Positions 33,892 through 41,102 of a stretch of 64,000 bases of DNA are shown in pieces; within the stretch, counting starts at the first letter, position 1, and each line of letters opens with the position of its first letter. Position numbers and translations under genes: made by a program. The stretch is from Sandaracinobacteroides sp039808025 (GTDB lineage Bacteria > Pseudomonadota > Alphaproteobacteria > Sphingomonadales > Sphingomonadaceae), in NCBI GenBank assembly GCA_039808025.1, contig JBDHSK010000010.1, positions 1-64,000 on the forward strand. Direction: 5' to 3'. The notes under the pieces are model-generated. The model did not search any database. It saw nothing but the letters and a program-made list of their open reading frames with translations, and was not told the DNA's origin.

Positions 33892-33918
33892 TGATCGTGC
33901 GGCGGTGGGGTGGGACGC

Positions 33919-34023
33919 TCAACCGTGACGCAGCAGAAAGATGGTGACGACGGCTACCAGCACCACCAACGCCCCCACCCACAACCAGCCGGGAAGGCCA
34001 GTGTTGTTCGGTTCGTCACTCAT
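33919..34023 (-). CDS. 34-residue single-span membrane protein
   Basis: A short ORF with a strong ribosome site (GGGGGAGG, 4 nt spacing). The predicted product has a polar N-terminus (MSDEPNNTGLPG), one hydrophobic segment of about 19 residues (WLWVGALVVLVAVVTIFLL) and ends in RHG, as expected for a small inner-membrane protein with its N-terminus outside or in a bitopic form. The family is not recognised. It lies alone between fghA and the cold-shock gene. Coding is supported by the ribosome site and the clean membrane profile only. Confidence 0.6.
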   Translation of the reverse strand: MSDEPNNTGLPGWLWVGALVVLVAVVTIFLLRHG

Positions 34024-34154
34024 CGGCCTCCCCCCGTCTTGCAATCGTAAAATCTACTTGCACCATTATGCCAATATGTTAGCGGCATTAATACACTATC
34101 GTAGCACATAACGGGTTGCGATAGTCCAGAACAGGTCGCTGACGGACAGAAAAT

Positions 34155-34730
34155 ATGGATTCGCAAGAGTGGCGTTGCGCTGCCGGACCCGGCAGCGAGG
34201 AGAGAGCTGCGCCGGAAACCGGTGAAATCGTGAACGGCCGCGTCAAATGGTTCGATGCCGTCAAGGGGTTCGGCTTCCTCGTTCCCGACGACGGCTCTGG
34301 CGATGTGCTGCTGCATTACAATCTGCTGGCCACCTATGGCTGCAAGACCCTGCCGGAAGGGGCGCTTCTGGGGGCGATGGTGATCAACGCCGACCGGGGC
34401 CGTCAGGCTGTTTCACTGATAGGGGTTGAGCAGATCCCCCGCGAGACACCGGTGCGCCGTGCTCCGAAACTGGCGGCCAATCGTTCGACACCTCTTGATT
34501 TTCTCGATGTGGCTGGCGACTTCGAGCCGGTGGAAGTCCGCTGGTTCAACCGTGCCAAGGGCTATGGGTTCCTGCTGAGGGGGGATGGTGTCACACAGGT
34601 GTTCATCCACATGGAAACGGTTCGCCGCGCCGGGTTTGCCGGCCTGCAGCCGGGCGACCGGTGCGAGGCGCGGATACATGATGGTCCGCGCGGGGCTTTG
34701 GCAGTGGTGCTGCAAGCTGCTCAGGCGTGA
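34155..34730 (+). CDS. Tandem cold-shock-domain protein
   Basis: A 191-residue nucleic-acid-binding protein with two cold-shock domains (about residues 24-95 and 126-189). The RNA-binding motifs are KGFGFL with DVLLHYN in the first and KGYGFLL with QVFIHME in the second. Double-domain proteins of this size are common in alphaproteobacteria. The upstream 130 bp is AT-rich and may form a long leader, as in cold-induced genes. The last 53 bases overlap the start chosen for the DUF192 gene. Confidence 0.9.
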   Translation: MDSQEWRCAAGPGSEERAAPETGEIVNGRVKWFDAVKGFGFLVPDDGSGDVLLHYNLLATYGCKTLPEGALLGAMVINADRGRQAVSLIGVEQIPRETPVRRAPKLAANRSTPLDFLDVAGDFEPVEVRWFNRAKGYGFLLRGDGVTQVFIHMETVRRAGFAGLQPGDRCEARIHDGPRGALAVVLQAAQA

Positions 34731-35202
34731 TGTCGCAGTAGCGTTTGCAGCGCTTGTGGCGCTTGCGGCGCCACTGCCGGCACCAGTGGCACTGGCGGCA
34801 CCGGCAGCAACCGGCAGTCCGCGCCCGCAACAGGGGCTGAAGGTGGTGCCCCTTGCCATTCATTCGGGCCGCAAGGTGCACCGCTACCAGGTGGAAGTGG
34901 CGCAGACCGCCGAACAGCAGGCAATCGGCATGATGTATCGCCATCAGGTGCCCGAGGCGACCGGCATGATCTTTCCCATGAACCCGCCCCGCCAGGCCAG
35001 TTTCTGGATGCGTAATACGCTGGTGCCGCTCGACCTGCTGTTCATCGGGGCCGATGGCCGCATCCGCAATATCATCGCCGATGCGGTTCCGCTGTCGGAA
35101 GCACCGCTGTCGTCGCTGGGCGAAGTGGCGGCGGTGCTGGAACTGGCGGGAGGCGAAGCGGCGCGCAAGGGCATCAAGCCGGGCGACCGGGTGCGCTGGT
35201 AG
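34678..35202 (+). CDS. DUF192-family exported protein
   Basis: The product belongs to the DUF192 family, whose function is unsettled. The conserved core is visible in GMMYRHQVPEATGMIFPM and FWMRNTLVPLDLLFI. The chosen ATG (174 residues) gives a long basic start followed by a hydrophobic Ala/Leu-rich signal segment ending near residue 42, so the mature domain is probably periplasmic. The start lies inside the cold-shock gene; a second ATG follows directly at 34681. It is followed by the NDUFA12 gene, as often seen in relatives. Confidence 0.82.
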   Translation: MMVRAGLWQWCCKLLRRDVAVAFAALVALAAPLPAPVALAAPAATGSPRPQQGLKVVPLAIHSGRKVHRYQVEVAQTAEQQAIGMMYRHQVPEATGMIFPMNPPRQASFWMRNTLVPLDLLFIGADGRIRNIIADAVPLSEAPLSSLGEVAAVLELAGGEAARKGIKPGDRVRW

Positions 35203-35240
35203 GCTTGCGCCGCCAGGGGGAAAGGCGCTAGGAGCGGGCC

Positions 35241-35642
35241 ATGGGCTTCAATCTTTTCACCTGGTGGACGGGCCAGACGCTGGGCACCTGGCTCAAGACG
35301 GTCATGCGCGGCCGGGAAGTGGGCCGCGATGGCGATGGCAACATCTATTACGAAGACCGTCGCGGTGATGATGGCACCAACGGTCGCCGCTGGGTCATCT
35401 ACGCCAACGACAATGATTCCACGCGGGTGCCGCCCGAATGGTTTCTGTGGCTGCACCGTCTGCGCGAAGCGCCGCCCAGCGATGTGCCGCTGGTGGTTCG
35501 GCAGTGGGAAAAGCCGTGGCGGCCCAACCCCACCGGCAGCAGCCGGGCGGAAGTGCCGGCAGGGGCGCTGTCGGCAGGTGGCCGGCGGGCCGCCGCAGCG
35601 GCGGATTACCGCCCCTGGACTCCCGGCGACCCGGCCAGCTGA
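35241..35642 (+). CDS. NDUFA12-family complex I protein
   Basis: A homologue of the mitochondrial complex I accessory subunit NDUFA12 (B17.2), found in alphaproteobacteria. The 133-residue product shows the family pattern: a start with WWTGQTLGT, GNIYYEDRR, RRWVIY and PPEWFLWLHRLREAPPS, ending with a Pro/Trp-rich stretch. A clear ribosome site (AGGAG) precedes the ATG. It probably binds NADH:ubiquinone oxidoreductase at the cytoplasmic face. It leads a run with mlaD and the DUF2155 gene. Confidence 0.92.
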   Translation: MGFNLFTWWTGQTLGTWLKTVMRGREVGRDGDGNIYYEDRRGDDGTNGRRWVIYANDNDSTRVPPEWFLWLHRLREAPPSDVPLVVRQWEKPWRPNPTGSSRAEVPAGALSAGGRRAAAAADYRPWTPGDPAS

Positions 35643-35657
35643 CCGGCAGTCCTGGCC

Positions 35658-36149
35658 ATGACATTGCTGAAAGACCATCTCGCCGAGGCCATCGCCGGGC
35701 TGGCCGTGATCGTGGTGGCCGGGCTGTTCCTGATGTTTGCTCTGGGACGCACCGGCTCGACAGGAACCGACAGTTATCAGCTGCTGGCGCGCTTTCCCAA
35801 CATCTCGGGGATCAGCGTCGGGTCGGATGTGCGGCTGTCGGGGGTGAAGGTGGGGCGGGTGATCCACCAGAAGCTCGACCCGGCGACCTATCAGGCCGTT
35901 CTCACCTTTTCTGTCGATTCGGACGTGAAGCTTCCGACTGACAGTTCGGCCGCCATTACTTCGGAAGGGCTGCTGGGCGGCAATTTCATTGCCCTGGTGC
36001 CGGGGGGCGACAGCGAGATGCTGAAACCCGGTGCGGAAATCACCGATACCCAGGGCGCAACCGACCTGATGGGGCTGATCGGCAGCGTCATCAACCGTAG
36101 CGGCGAGGCTGCGACCGGACCGGCGGCTGCGTCCGGATCGGCTGGATGA
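35658..36149 (+). CDS. mlaD: MlaD-family lipid transport protein
   Basis: This is an MCE-domain protein of the Mla system, which moves phospholipids between the membranes to keep outer-membrane asymmetry. The 163-residue product has one N-terminal membrane anchor (about residues 10-30), followed by a single MCE domain with RFPNISGISVGSDVRLSGVKVG and TSEGLLGGNFIALVPGG. The partner genes mlaE and mlaF are not adjacent. The stop overlaps the DUF2155 gene by 4 nt (ATGA). Confidence 0.92.
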   Translation: MTLLKDHLAEAIAGLAVIVVAGLFLMFALGRTGSTGTDSYQLLARFPNISGISVGSDVRLSGVKVGRVIHQKLDPATYQAVLTFSVDSDVKLPTDSSAAITSEGLLGGNFIALVPGGDSEMLKPGAEITDTQGATDLMGLIGSVINRSGEAATGPAAASGSAG

Positions 36150-36835
36150 AGCGGATTTCTGTGGCGGTGCTGCTGCTGGCAGCAGGTGCCAGCGCGGTGA
36201 TCGCCGGGCAGGCGGCCGGCCCTGAAACCGGGGCCGGTACCAGGGCCCGTGCGCCGGCCAGCAAACCGGCCGGTCAACAGCGCAGCCAACAGACCCGGAC
36301 GACGGTGCAAACGGCAACCGAGGTTCAGCCGGCAGCCGTTGCCAAACCCACCCAGCCGCCGGTGGCAGTGATCGGCGTGCTCGACAAGCGGCAGGGAACC
36401 ACTGCGGAATTCACACTGAAACCCGGCGAACGCTTTCAGTTCGAGCGCTTGAGCGGCATCTTGCGCACCTGCGAGCATACCCGCCCCTACGAGGTGGCGC
36501 AGTCAGCGGCGTTCGTGCAGGTGATCTACCAGCCGCGAACCCTGCGCGGTCGCCCGCCTGTCAAGCCGGTGGTGGTGTTTTCCGGCTGGCTGTTTGCCGA
36601 ATCGCCGTCGCTCAACCCGTTCCAGCACCCGGTTTACGACGTCTGGCTCAAGAGCTGCACGATGCACTTCCCCGAGGGGCCACCGGCAGTCGCCAAGACG
36701 CGTTCGCGGCCTGCCCGGCGCAAGGCCCCGGCCGAATCCGCCACCCCCGTTGCGGCCACGCAGGCGCCATCGGCTGCCGCTTCTCCTCCGGCAGCGCCGC
36801 CTGCGGCACCTCCTGCGGCACCGCCACAACCCTGA
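36146..36835 (+). CDS. DUF2155-family exported protein
   Basis: The function is unknown; the family is typical of alphaproteobacteria and often sits beside mlaD and aat. The 229-residue product has a signal peptide (residues 1-20), a low-complexity linker, and the conserved domain from about residue 74, including AVIGVLDKRQGTTAEFTL, LSGILRTCEHTRPYE and VFSGWLFAESPSLNPFQHPVYDVWLKSC. A Pro/Ala-rich tail follows and ends in repeats of AAPP. The last 202 bases overlap the opposing aat reading frame. Confidence 0.87.
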   Translation: MKRISVAVLLLAAGASAVIAGQAAGPETGAGTRARAPASKPAGQQRSQQTRTTVQTATEVQPAAVAKPTQPPVAVIGVLDKRQGTTAEFTLKPGERFQFERLSGILRTCEHTRPYEVAQSAAFVQVIYQPRTLRGRPPVKPVVVFSGWLFAESPSLNPFQHPVYDVWLKSCTMHFPEGPPAVAKTRSRPARRKAPAESATPVAATQAPSAAASPPAAPPAAPPAAPPQP

Positions 36836-37485
36836 ACTGTCAGCCGGTCGAGGTGTTGCCAGTCTGCGGACTGGCGAATGGCATCGGCCAGCAGCTGCCG
36901 ATACTGGGGCCGGCGGATCTCGATTCCGCCGAGGCTGGCGAGGTGGCTGGTGAGGAACTGGGTGTCGAGCAATCGGAAGCCGCCTGCCCGCAAACGGGCG
37001 ATCAGGTGGGCAAGCGCTGCCTTGCTGGCGTCGCTCACGCGGCTGAACATGCTTTCACCGAAAAAGGCGGCGCCGATCTGTACGCCATAGAGCCCGCCCA
37101 CCAGCTGGCCATCAGCGTCCCACGTCTCGATCGAGTGGGCGTGTCCCTGCTGGTGGAGCCGGCGATAGGCATCGAGAATCGGCGCATTGATCCAGCTTTC
37201 GGGGCGTTGGGGGGTAGAGGCGGCGCAGGCTTCGATCACCAGATCGAAGGCCCGGTTCTGGCTGTGCCGCAAGGTTTCGCGCCGCATCATCCGCGCCAGC
37301 GATCGTGACAGGTGAAACCCGTCGAGCGGCAGGATGCCGCGGCGTCGCGGCTCAACCCAGAACACATCCGTGGCGTCGCGACTGTCGGCCATGGGAAACA
37401 TGCCCGCCGCATAGGCGCGCAACAGCAGCGCCGTATCGAGCTGGCGCACCTCTTCGTTACTGCCGATCGCAGACGAGCTTTCCAA
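36634..37485 (-). CDS. aat: Leucyl/phenylalanyl-tRNA-protein transferase
   Basis: Aat adds Leu or Phe to proteins with N-terminal Lys or Arg, marking them for ClpAP degradation (N-degron pathway). Family signatures are clear: YAAGMFPMADS, W-EP-RRRGILPLDGFHLSRSL and YGVQIGAAFFGESMFS. The conserved domain ends near residue 220. The frame then runs on for about 60 residues (Gly/Ala-rich, then GKCIVQLLSQTS) antisense to the DUF2155 gene, with no earlier stop. At 283 residues it is longer than the usual 230-250, so the tail is probably either unstructured or a sign of overlapping coding. Confidence 0.9.
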   Translation of the reverse strand: MESSSAIGSNEEVRQLDTALLLRAYAAGMFPMADSRDATDVFWVEPRRRGILPLDGFHLSRSLARMMRRETLRHSQNRAFDLVIEACAASTPQRPESWINAPILDAYRRLHQQGHAHSIETWDADGQLVGGLYGVQIGAAFFGESMFSRVSDASKAALAHLIARLRAGGFRLLDTQFLTSHLASLGGIEIRRPQYRQLLADAIRQSADWQHLDRLTVQGCGGAAGGAAGGAAGGEAAADGACVAATGVADSAGALRRAGRERVLATAGGPSGKCIVQLLSQTS

Positions 37486-37648
37486 TCGCTCTCACTCCCT
37501 CCGGTGTTGGCACCCCCGTTCACCGTCAGAAACGGCCATGGTGCAAACAACCGCCGGCTTTGTCAAAGTCTGCAGGGTGGCCTGCTATTCAGCCATGCTT
37601 CAACCGCTGATATCTATCGCACTCTATCATAATGGGCAGGAAGCGGGA

Positions 37649-39127
37649 ATGCGGATGAAGGCAGCAACATTGATGGTCGCAGGGCTGACAGCCGGCGCAG
37701 CACTTGCCTTGTCGGCCAATCATCTGGCGGGCGGTAACGGCCAGCCGGCGCCGGTGCCGGCCGCATCGGTTGCCGCCAGTGCACCGGAAGGGCCGGCCGT
37801 GCCGACCAGTGCCCGGCAGATCAGCCTGTCGTTTGCACCGGTTGCAAGGCGGGTGCAGCCGTCGGTCGTCAACATCTTCACGGCGCGGGTGGTGCGCGAC
37901 CGTCAGGCGATGGGGCCGTTCTTCTCGATGTTCGGCTCGCAGCCCCGCGTCGAGAATTCCCTGGGGTCGGGGGTGATCGTCGATGGCAGCGGCCTCATCA
38001 TCACCAATAACCATGTCGTGCAGGGCGCCGATCAGATCGTGGTGGCGCTGGCCGACCGTCGGGAGTATCCGGCGAAGGTGGTGTTTGCCGAACCCCGGCT
38101 CGATCTGGCGCTGCTGCAGATCGACCCCAAGGGCGCGGCCCTGCCGGTGGCGATGCTGGGCGACAGCGACCGCGCGCAGGTGGGCGACCTGGTGCTTGCG
38201 ATCGGCAACCCGTTCGGGGTGGGCCAGACGGTGACGCAGGGGATCGTATCGGCGACCGCCCGCACCGGCATCGGGGTCTCCGACGCCCAGTTCTTCATCC
38301 AGACCGATGCTGCGATCAACCAGGGCAATTCCGGTGGCGCGCTTGTCAACATGGCGGGCGAGGTGATCGGCATCAACTCGGTGATCCTGTCGGGCAATGA
38401 CGGCGGCGGTTCGATCGGCCTCGGCTTTGCCATCCCGTCGAACATGGTGAAGATCTTTCTGCGTGGTGCCGGCAGCGGCCGGATGGTCACTGCGTGGATC
38501 GGCGCCGAGGGTGAAGCTCTGACGGCTTCCACGGCGGGGGCTGCCGGGCTGTCCAACCCGTCGGGCATGCGGGTGACCGGAGTGTCGGCCGGGTCGCCGG
38601 CGGCCCGTGCCGGGCTGCGTGCCGGAGACATCGTCGAAGCCGTCGATGGCAAGCCGGTAAGCGACCCTGCGGCGATGCGCTACCTGATCGCCAGCCAGCC
38701 GGTGGGCGAACAGGTGGTTCTGCGGGTGGTGCGTGATCGCCAGCCCCTGGAGCTGACCCTGAAGCTGGCAGCACCCCCGGAAACACCGCCGCGGCAGGTC
38801 ACCCGGTTGCCCGATCAGACGATCTTCGGCGGCCTGTCGATCGCCAACCTGTCACCAGCCTTGGCACAGGAACTGGGGGCGGGCTTGCCGGAATCGGGGG
38901 TGGTGGTGGTGTCGATGCTTCCCGGCTCGCCTGCTGCCCGCACCCGTTTTCCGCGGCCAGGCGATGTGCTGGAAACCGTGAACGGCCAACCGGTCAACCG
39001 GGTGGAGGATGCCGTGCGCGCCCTGTCGCAATCGCCCGACCGCACCCTGTTCACGGTGCGGCGTGGCGGCCAGAAGGTCGAGTGCCTGTTCGAGGCCCCG
39101 GGCAGTTTCGGTTGCCGGGCCGCCTGA
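37649..39127 (+). CDS. Do-family (DegP/HtrA) periplasmic serine protease
   Basis: This is an envelope quality-control protease of 492 residues. A signal peptide/anchor is followed by the trypsin-like domain with the triad His122 (NNHVV), Asp152 (RLDLALLQ) and Ser228 (GNSGGAL). Two PDZ domains follow (about residues 305-395 and 410-480). The ATG at 37649 has AGGAAG upstream; a longer reading adds 37 residues without a signal-like start. The gene is divergent from aat. Whether it is DegP, DegQ or MucD by function cannot be told. Confidence 0.92.
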   Translation: MRMKAATLMVAGLTAGAALALSANHLAGGNGQPAPVPAASVAASAPEGPAVPTSARQISLSFAPVARRVQPSVVNIFTARVVRDRQAMGPFFSMFGSQPRVENSLGSGVIVDGSGLIITNNHVVQGADQIVVALADRREYPAKVVFAEPRLDLALLQIDPKGAALPVAMLGDSDRAQVGDLVLAIGNPFGVGQTVTQGIVSATARTGIGVSDAQFFIQTDAAINQGNSGGALVNMAGEVIGINSVILSGNDGGGSIGLGFAIPSNMVKIFLRGAGSGRMVTAWIGAEGEALTASTAGAAGLSNPSGMRVTGVSAGSPAARAGLRAGDIVEAVDGKPVSDPAAMRYLIASQPVGEQVVLRVVRDRQPLELTLKLAAPPETPPRQVTRLPDQTIFGGLSIANLSPALAQELGAGLPESGVVVVSMLPGSPAARTRFPRPGDVLETVNGQPVNRVEDAVRALSQSPDRTLFTVRRGGQKVECLFEAPGSFGCRAA

Positions 39128-39158
39128 GCGGCAGTGCCCGGCGGCAACGACCGAGGCG

Positions 39159-39476
39159 TCAGGGCTGGATACCCAGCACGGCAAGTCGTTTCCCCAGTTC
39201 TTCAGGCGGCACCGGCAGCCACAGGCGTTTCAGACGCGCGGTTTCCCCCGCGATGATGCGAATGGCGGTGCGCTTCAGCCGCAACTGGTCAGCGAGCAGC
39301 TGCAACAGGGCGTTGTTGGCGGCGCCATCGACCGGTGGCGCCGCCAGACGCACTGCCAGCGCCGGCCGGCCATCGGCCAGCGCCACCGTTCCGGCGATGG
39401 TCGAGCGCGCGGCGCGCGGCGTAACCCGCACCCAGAGGTCGGTTCCGGTTTCGCAGGCTCTTAACAGCGGGTCCAT
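39159..39476 (-). CDS. DUF167 (YggU-family) protein
   Basis: A small conserved protein of unknown function, 105 residues. The family signature is seen as VRVTPRAARSTIAG, LAVRLAAPPVDGAANNALLQLLA and IIAGETARLKRL. The ATG at 39476 gives the standard length; an upstream reading through the tandem repeats is rejected. It is convergent with the protease gene and divergent from the flagellar regulator, so its own promoter lies in the repeat-containing intergenic region. Confidence 0.88.
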   Translation of the reverse strand: MDPLLRACETGTDLWVRVTPRAARSTIAGTVALADGRPALAVRLAAPPVDGAANNALLQLLADQLRLKRTAIRIIAGETARLKRLWLPVPPEELGKRLAVLGIQP

Positions 39477-39499
39477 GCAGCCGTTGTCGTCAGCACGTT

Positions 39500-39543
39500 G
39501 CCCGGGTGTCAATCGCCCGGGTGTCAATGCCCGGGTGTCAATC
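39500..39543. repeat. Tandem repeat (3 x 14-15 bp) upstream of the flagellar operon
   Basis: GCCCGGGTGTCAAT occurs three times in a row (39500-39514, 39515-39528, 39529-39543, with one extra C in units 1 and 3), and a fourth begins as GCCCGG. The repeats are about 150-190 bp upstream of the predicted sigma-54 start site and each contains a TGTCA half-site. This spacing suits enhancer-like binding sites for a sigma-54 activator. Confidence 0.8.
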
Positions 39544-39573
39544 GCCCGGTCCGGCAGCACCGGCGCGTGCGTG

Positions 39574-39589
39574 TGTCAATTTCCTGACA
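39574..39589. promoter_or_regulatory. TGTCA-N6-TGACA palindrome, candidate activator site
   Basis: The perfect inverted repeat TGTCA-ATTTCC-TGACA fits the TGT-N10-ACA layout known from NifA-type enhancer sites. Its centre is about 110 bp upstream of the predicted sigma-54 start. A further TGTCAA occurs at 39596. The likely binder is the activator encoded by the first gene of the operon, which is inference. Confidence 0.5.
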
Positions 39590-39665
39590 GGAGGGTGTCA
39601 AGGAACTGGCACATCCGTCCGAGTCGCACCCCGATCAGCGAGGTCTCTGCCTAGGGAACTACAGA

Positions 39666-39682
39666 TGGCACGCCTCTTGCTT
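39666..39682 (+). promoter_or_regulatory. Sigma-54 promoter of the flagellar operon
   Basis: TGGCACG, four bases (CCTC), then TTGCT, with GG and GC 10 nt apart, matches the sigma-54 consensus except for A just before TGGCACG. Transcription would start near 39692, giving a leader of about 49 nt to the regulator ATG. Confidence 0.75.
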
Positions 39683-39740
39683 CTTCTTGATACGGCAGAA
39701 AGCGGTTCTGTTTGAATCGCTTCCGACCCTGAAGGAGTGA

Positions 39741-40742
39741 ATGGTGACAGAGGAACGACCAGACGGAAGCATGGCAAGGCACCTGCCGGCCGGGCCGTTG
39801 AACCGGCAACTGGCGCAGTGGCGGGCAACGGCTGACAATGGCCCGGTGGCAGTTGATCCGTGCAGCGCCCGTTTGTTCGCCATGGCGGAACGGGTGGCGG
39901 CAACCGACGTTCCAGTTCTGATCGGCGGGCCCACCGGCTCGGGCAAGGAGGTGCTTGCGCGCTTCGTGCACGAGCACAGCCGGCGAGCGTTACGGCGCCT
40001 GGTGGTTCTGAATTGCGCCGCTCTTCCCGACAGCATGATCGAATCGCTGTTGTTCGGCCATGCGCGCGGGGCGTTTACTGGTGCGGTTCAGGCTGCCGAA
40101 GGGCTGTTCCGCGCCGCCGATGGTGGCACCCTGTTCCTCGATGAACTGGGGGAATTGTCGCCGGGGTTGCAGGCCAAGCTGCTGCGTGCCGTCGAGCAGC
40201 AGGAAGTGCTGCCGCTGGGAGAGACAAGGCCCTTACAGGTGGATGTGCGGATCATCGCCGCCACCAATCGCGATCTCGAAGCCGAAGTGGCAGCAGGCCG
40301 GTTCCGTGCCGACCTCTACTGGCGGCTCGCTGCCTTTCCGCTGATCCTCGAACCGCTGGCGAACCGTCCTTGCGATCTGCTGCCGCTGGTGGCGCGTCTG
40401 CTTCCGCACACCCCCATCACCGACGAAGCTCTCTCCATGCTGGTCTCGCGCGAATGGCCGGGCAATATCCGCGAACTGACGCATGTGCTGCAACGGGCGG
40501 CGATCCTTGCGGGAGATGCGCCCATCGGGGCGGAGCATCTCCCCGACGACGCCCCTTCGCCTTCCTGCCTGCCGGGCCGCCTCAAGGCCGCCGAGGCGCT
40601 GGCGGTGCGCGCGGCAGTCAGTGCCGGCGGTGGTCGCCGCGAGGCGGCACGACGGCTGGGCATTTCCGAACGTGCCTTGCGCTACAAACTCGCCGCGCTG
40701 GCCGGTCGGCCGCGCCGCGTTGACGCGATGGTGCTGCAATGA
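39741..40742 (+). CDS. Sigma-54-dependent activator without receiver domain (flagellar)
   Basis: This is a bacterial enhancer-binding protein that opens sigma-54 promoters with ATP. In the 333-residue product the AAA+ domain starts about residue 40: Walker A GPTGSGK (63-69), the sigma-54 contact loop GAFTGA (110-115), Walker B LFLDE (131-135) and an arginine-finger region FRADLYWRLA. A Fis-type helix-turn-helix (GRREAARRLGISERALRYKL) ends the protein. FlbD-type regulators carry an N-terminal receiver; this one has only about 40 unassigned residues. It overlaps fliE by 4 nt and lies behind a sigma-54 promoter, suggesting auto-activation of the operon. Confidence 0.92.
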   Translation: MVTEERPDGSMARHLPAGPLNRQLAQWRATADNGPVAVDPCSARLFAMAERVAATDVPVLIGGPTGSGKEVLARFVHEHSRRALRRLVVLNCAALPDSMIESLLFGHARGAFTGAVQAAEGLFRAADGGTLFLDELGELSPGLQAKLLRAVEQQEVLPLGETRPLQVDVRIIAATNRDLEAEVAAGRFRADLYWRLAAFPLILEPLANRPCDLLPLVARLLPHTPITDEALSMLVSREWPGNIRELTHVLQRAAILAGDAPIGAEHLPDDAPSPSCLPGRLKAAEALAVRAAVSAGGGRREAARRLGISERALRYKLAALAGRPRRVDAMVLQ

Positions 40743-41101
40743 GCGCGGGTTCGCCAGCCGGGATGGGCCTGCAGGGGGTGATGGCCTTGCGCGCGCAGAT
40801 TCTGCAACGCAGCACCAGCTTGCAGCAGGCAGTTCGGGCAGCCGGGGCAGTCCCGGTTTCCGCCGTTGATCGCCCGGCAGCTTCCGGCTTTGTCAGCACC
40901 CTTCAGGAAGCCGTACGATCGGTGAATGCCTTGCAGGAAGCCAGCGCCGACAGTGCCGGGCGCTGGGAACGCGGGGAAACCAACGACATCGCCGCCGTGA
41001 TGCTGTCGCGCCAGAAGGCGTCGCTGGCCTTCGAGGCAACGTTGCAGGCGCGCAACCGCCTGCTGTCTGCCTATCGCGACATCATGAACATGCCGGTGTG
41101 A
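40739..41101 (+). CDS. fliE: Flagellar hook-basal body protein FliE
   Basis: FliE joins the MS ring to the proximal rod. The 120-residue product has the family C-terminal pattern, with NDIAAVMLSRQKASLAFEATLQARNRLLSAYRDIMNMPV-type spacing visible from residue 81 onward. The ATG lies in an ATGA overlap with the regulator gene, and fliF follows after one base. Confidence 0.9.
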   Translation: MSAGSPAGMGLQGVMALRAQILQRSTSLQQAVRAAGAVPVSAVDRPAASGFVSTLQEAVRSVNALQEASADSAGRWERGETNDIAAVMLSRQKASLAFEATLQARNRLLSAYRDIMNMPV

Positions 41102-41102
41102 C

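Noticed and set aside
34057..34074. Sigma-54-like sequence on the minus strand upstream of the 34-residue ORF (TTGGCATAATGGTGCAA)
   Set aside because: The GG-GC spacing is 9 nt instead of 10, which usually destroys sigma-54 promoter activity.
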